In this document: piece after piece, positions 62,199 through 64,000 of the stretch
Layout: each line of letters begins with the position of its first letter
Position numbering within the stretch: the stretch's first letter is position 1
Assembly (NCBI RefSeq): GCF_900177425.1
Contig: NZ_LT840184.1
Location: 5,249,705 to 5,313,704 of the forward strand
DNA: 64,000 nt
Direction: 5' to 3'
Source: Paenibacillus uliginis N3/975
GTDB lineage: Bacteria; Bacillota; Bacilli; Paenibacillales; Paenibacillaceae
The notes under the pieces: generated by a model
Told to the model about the DNA's origin: nothing
The model's input: the letters and a program-made list of their open reading frames with translations, nothing else
Database searches by the model: none
Made by a program: the position numbers and the translations under genes

Positions 62199-63338
62199 TC
62201 AGGTTCTTACCGCAGCCGTTAACGCGTTGTGCACACGAGCTCGAAGGGATGCAACACTTCCGCTGCGCCCTCCATAGACCCGATTCGTCAGCAGAACGGC
62301 AGCGAGATCATGATCGGGATCAATCCACAGACTCGTGCCGGTAAACCCCGTGTGTCCATAGCTTCGTGTACTCATCCAATCGCCGGATGCATCCATCCGG
62401 TCTCCCTTAAGAACCCAGCCGAGTCCCCTGTTCGCGTCTGGAATTCCGATGGTATGACTTTGTATAGACATTCCCACTGCAGCCCGGGACAAAATACGCT
62501 GGTATTGTGCACTTCCCGAAGGAGTAGAGGAATCATCCGGGACCAGACCGCCTTCCTGCCACATCCGCGCATAACGTGCTAGATCACCCGCACTTGCGAA
62601 CAATCCGGCGTGCCCACACGCCCCTCCTAACGCACGTGCCTTCTCATCATGCACGACTCCGCATAAATGTCCCCCGAACTCGTCGTCATACTCTGTTGCC
62701 GCACAACGACTCTTGGAATCAATAATCGGAGAAAACGCGGTTCTTTTCATTCCCAGTGGCTCAAAAATCCGGATTCTAGCGGCTTCATCAATCGGCATCC
62801 CGAGCACTTCCTCAACAAGACGTCCCAGTATCAAATAACCTAAATCACTGTATACAACTGCAGTCTGCGGCTCTCTCTGGAGCGCCACTTGGTTTATAGC
62901 CTCCCACATCCGCTCCATGCTCCAGCCATGCGAATGAAGGTTCATATCCGCCTGTAAACCGGACGTATGGGTCAACAGCTGTCCGACCGTTACCTCTTCC
63001 TTACCCGCTGCTCCAAATTCAGGAAGCCACGATGATATCGTGGTTCCAAGCGCTAAAATCCCCTCGTCAATAAGACTCAGAATAAGCGGCAGTGTAACTA
63101 CAACTTTGGTTAACGACGCACAATCATATAGCGTGTCCTCTTGCACATGCATCCGCTGTTCCGGATTGGCGTAACCGGTTGTATACATCCATTCCCGACC
63201 GCGATACACGACTGCAAGCACCGCCCCCGGTGCTGTACCGGCTTCAATTTCCCGATCAATGGCTCTGCAAGCAGCCTTCACACTATCCGGTTCAAGCTCA
63301 AGTGTTTCCGCACCCTCTTCAATATAATCAAGAGACAT
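62199..63338 (-). CDS. Serine hydrolase, beta-lactamase class C-like
   Basis: A 379-residue protein of the class C beta-lactamase/penicillin-binding esterase family: nucleophile motif SLTK (about residue 76), second motif YSDLG (about 165) and third motif HTGFTG (about 335) with His in place of the first Lys. No signal peptide is seen, so it acts inside the cell or as an esterase or peptidase rather than a secreted resistance enzyme. AAGGGGG precedes the ATG. Length is normal. Confidence 0.9.
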   Translation of the reverse strand: MSLDYIEEGAETLELEPDSVKAACRAIDREIEAGTAPGAVLAVVYRGREWMYTTGYANPEQRMHVQEDTLYDCASLTKVVVTLPLILSLIDEGILALGTTISSWLPEFGAAGKEEVTVGQLLTHTSGLQADMNLHSHGWSMERMWEAINQVALQREPQTAVVYSDLGYLILGRLVEEVLGMPIDEAARIRIFEPLGMKRTAFSPIIDSKSRCAATEYDDEFGGHLCGVVHDEKARALGGACGHAGLFASAGDLARYARMWQEGGLVPDDSSTPSGSAQYQRILSRAAVGMSIQSHTIGIPDANRGLGWVLKGDRMDASGDWMSTRSYGHTGFTGTSLWIDPDHDLAAVLLTNRVYGGRSGSVASLRARVHNALTAAVRT

Positions 63339-63411
63339 CGTGATCCCCCTTCACTTAATTTCGTGTTCGCCTGTTATTTTTAAATCTTCTCATCATATTT
63401 TAACAGCTGCA

Positions 63412-63439
63412 TTGACAATTGAATACGCTTGCATATAAA
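63412..63439 (+). promoter_or_regulatory. cgt promoter with cre-like site in the spacer
   Basis: -35 TTGACA (63412-63417), 16-bp spacer, -10 TATAAA (63434-63439). The spacer contains TTGAATACGCTTGCA (63419-63433), which fits the CcpA cre consensus WTGNAANCGNWNNCW with one mismatch. Binding there would block RNA polymerase, giving glucose repression of CGTase. Confidence 0.7.
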
Positions 63440-63508
63440 ATGTTCTTGAAATCAAGCAATTCATAGAATTTAAGGGCTATGCCTTCTTCAACCTTAACGG
63501 TTAAGAAC

Positions 63509-63544
63509 AACCCCGGTTTCTCTTCTGAGATGCCGGGGTTTTTT
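63509..63544 (+). terminator. Intrinsic terminator in the cgt leader (possible attenuator)
   Basis: AACCCCGG (63509-63516) pairs with CCGGGGTT (63533-63540), followed by T6. It lies between the promoter and the cgt start, so it must be bypassed to express the gene, unless an additional promoter lies after it. Confidence 0.7.
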
Positions 63545-63650
63545 GTAACTTTTTATGGAGGTGATGCAGTCAAGGTGTTTATTTCACCGGATTCAAATTG
63601 TTCAACATATCCACTGCGAAACTACATGTTATCAAAGGAGGTATTAACTA

Positions 63651-64000
63651 ATGAACAAGTTTACCAAGGTAACAGCCGCAATAACCCTCGCTTTATCCCT
63701 TTCACTCAGTATGTTTACAACCGCTCAAGCGGCACCTGACACCGCTGTATCCAACAAACAGAATTTCAGCACGGACGTTATTTATCAAATCTTTACGGAC
63801 CGCTTCTCAGATGGCAATACCGCCAACAACCCAACGGGGTCAGCCTTTGATGGAACATGCACCAATTTGAGACTGTACTGCGGCGGCGATTGGCAGGGTA
63901 TCATCAACAAGATTAACGACGGTTATCTCACCGGTATGGGCATCACCGCGATCTGGATCTCACAGCCGGTAGAGAATATTTATAGCGTGATCAACTATTC
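63651..64000 (+). CDS. cgt: Cyclomaltodextrin glucanotransferase (5' part)
   Basis: The first 116 codons of a secreted GH13 enzyme; the rest is beyond the window. The signal peptide comprises basic MNKFTK, a hydrophobic core and the cleavage site AQA-AP (about residues 1-27). The mature start ([20 protein letters not shown]), [21 protein letters not shown] and the [15 protein letters not shown] stretch are nearly those of the beta/alpha-CGTase of Bacillus circulans 251. It converts starch to cyclodextrins outside the cell. AAAGGAGG lies 9 nt before ATG 63651. Transcription is probably CcpA-regulated. Confidence 0.97.
   Translation, partial: MNKFTKVTAAITLALSLSLSMFTTAQAAPDTAVSNKQNFSTDVIYQIFTDRFSDGNTANNPTGSAFDGTCTNLRLYCGGDWQGIINKINDGYLTGMGITAIWISQPVENIYSVINY

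Larger units (their letters stand above)
63339..63650 (+). other. Divergent upstream region and cgt leader, 312 bp
   Basis: Between the serine hydrolase (minus) and cgt (plus). The cgt promoter is at 63412-63439, a CTTAAC-G-GTTAAG hairpin at 63493-63505 and an intrinsic terminator at 63509-63544, all inside a leader of about 200 nt. No gene is needed to explain it. Confidence 0.6.

Noticed and set aside
1..64000. CRISPR arrays, rRNA and tRNA genes
   Set aside because: No regularly spaced direct repeats of 25-40 bp and no recognisable rRNA or tRNA sequence were seen by eye; tRNAscan-SE and a repeat finder would be decisive.

Overview
The window looks like chromosomal DNA of a Paenibacillus (Bacillales, low-to-mid GC Firmicutes). 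The main evidence is the gene entering at the right edge, whose signal peptide and N-terminus match the cyclomaltodextrin glucanotransferases of the Paenibacillus / 'Bacillus circulans' group. Supporting evidence is a Bacillus-type housekeeping block (yerC, cbiX, dgkB, rlmD), a pit/DUF47 pair, a DUF3048 lipoprotein of the YerB type, strong AGGAGG-type ribosome binding sites and many intrinsic terminators. Most genes are on the minus strand. No rRNA, tRNA or CRISPR array was recognised.

Layout. 1-9.7 kb: an ABC exporter pair (large FtsX-like permease, cut by the window edge, plus its ATPase), a coupled DUF4256-AraC-transglutaminase cluster, a hypothetical protein, a Gfo/Idh/MocA oxidoreductase and a DUF4317 protein. 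9.8-17.5 kb: a giant HEAT-repeat-like protein, a MetE-C-like methyltransferase, tRNA-dihydrouridine synthase, an SF0329-like protein and an unassigned protein. 17.8-24.4 kb: a defence island. It holds an XRE regulator, then a four-gene minus-strand operon that I read as an ABC three-component (ABC-3C) conflict system, and a cytosine methyltransferase / HNH endonuclease pair. In the ABC-3C operon the first and last genes both carry a small helical domain resembling effector-associated domains (EADs), and the last gene ends in a Rossmann-like TIR/SLOG-type domain. 24.4-41 kb: a scarred accessory stretch with gene remnants (RlmD C-termini, IS3 orfA, a decayed AbiL/RloAB-like pair, AraC and MerR fragments, a frameshifted AlkD-like gene), a second DUF4256 gene, an MFS exporter, fhs, an SDR gene under a MerR-type promoter, a DUF6138-like gene, an ankyrin protein and a TPR/DUF4261 protein. 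41.3-43.1 kb: a TnpB-only IS605-group element with candidate structured ends. 43.1-56.9 kb: the housekeeping block, a frameshifted corA, pit/DUF47, yerB, doxX, PadR/DUF1129 and ilvA. 57-63.3 kb: a DUF3231 protein, the kbl-tdh-regulator operon for threonine catabolism, a hydrolase and a class C beta-lactamase-like serine hydrolase. 63.4 kb to the end: the cgt promoter, leader and 5' end.

Regulatory sites with clear sequence support are two FNR/CRP-type boxes upstream of doxX (one at the class II activation position), a 19-bp-spacer MerR promoter, a PadR-type palindrome over the predicted padR start point, an inverted repeat on the kbl promoter, and a cre-like site between -35 and -10 of cgt followed by a leader terminator.

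Three genes (alkD-like, merR, corA) are each broken by a single reading-frame change. These may be real pseudogenes or consensus errors, and reads should be checked before biological conclusions are drawn.
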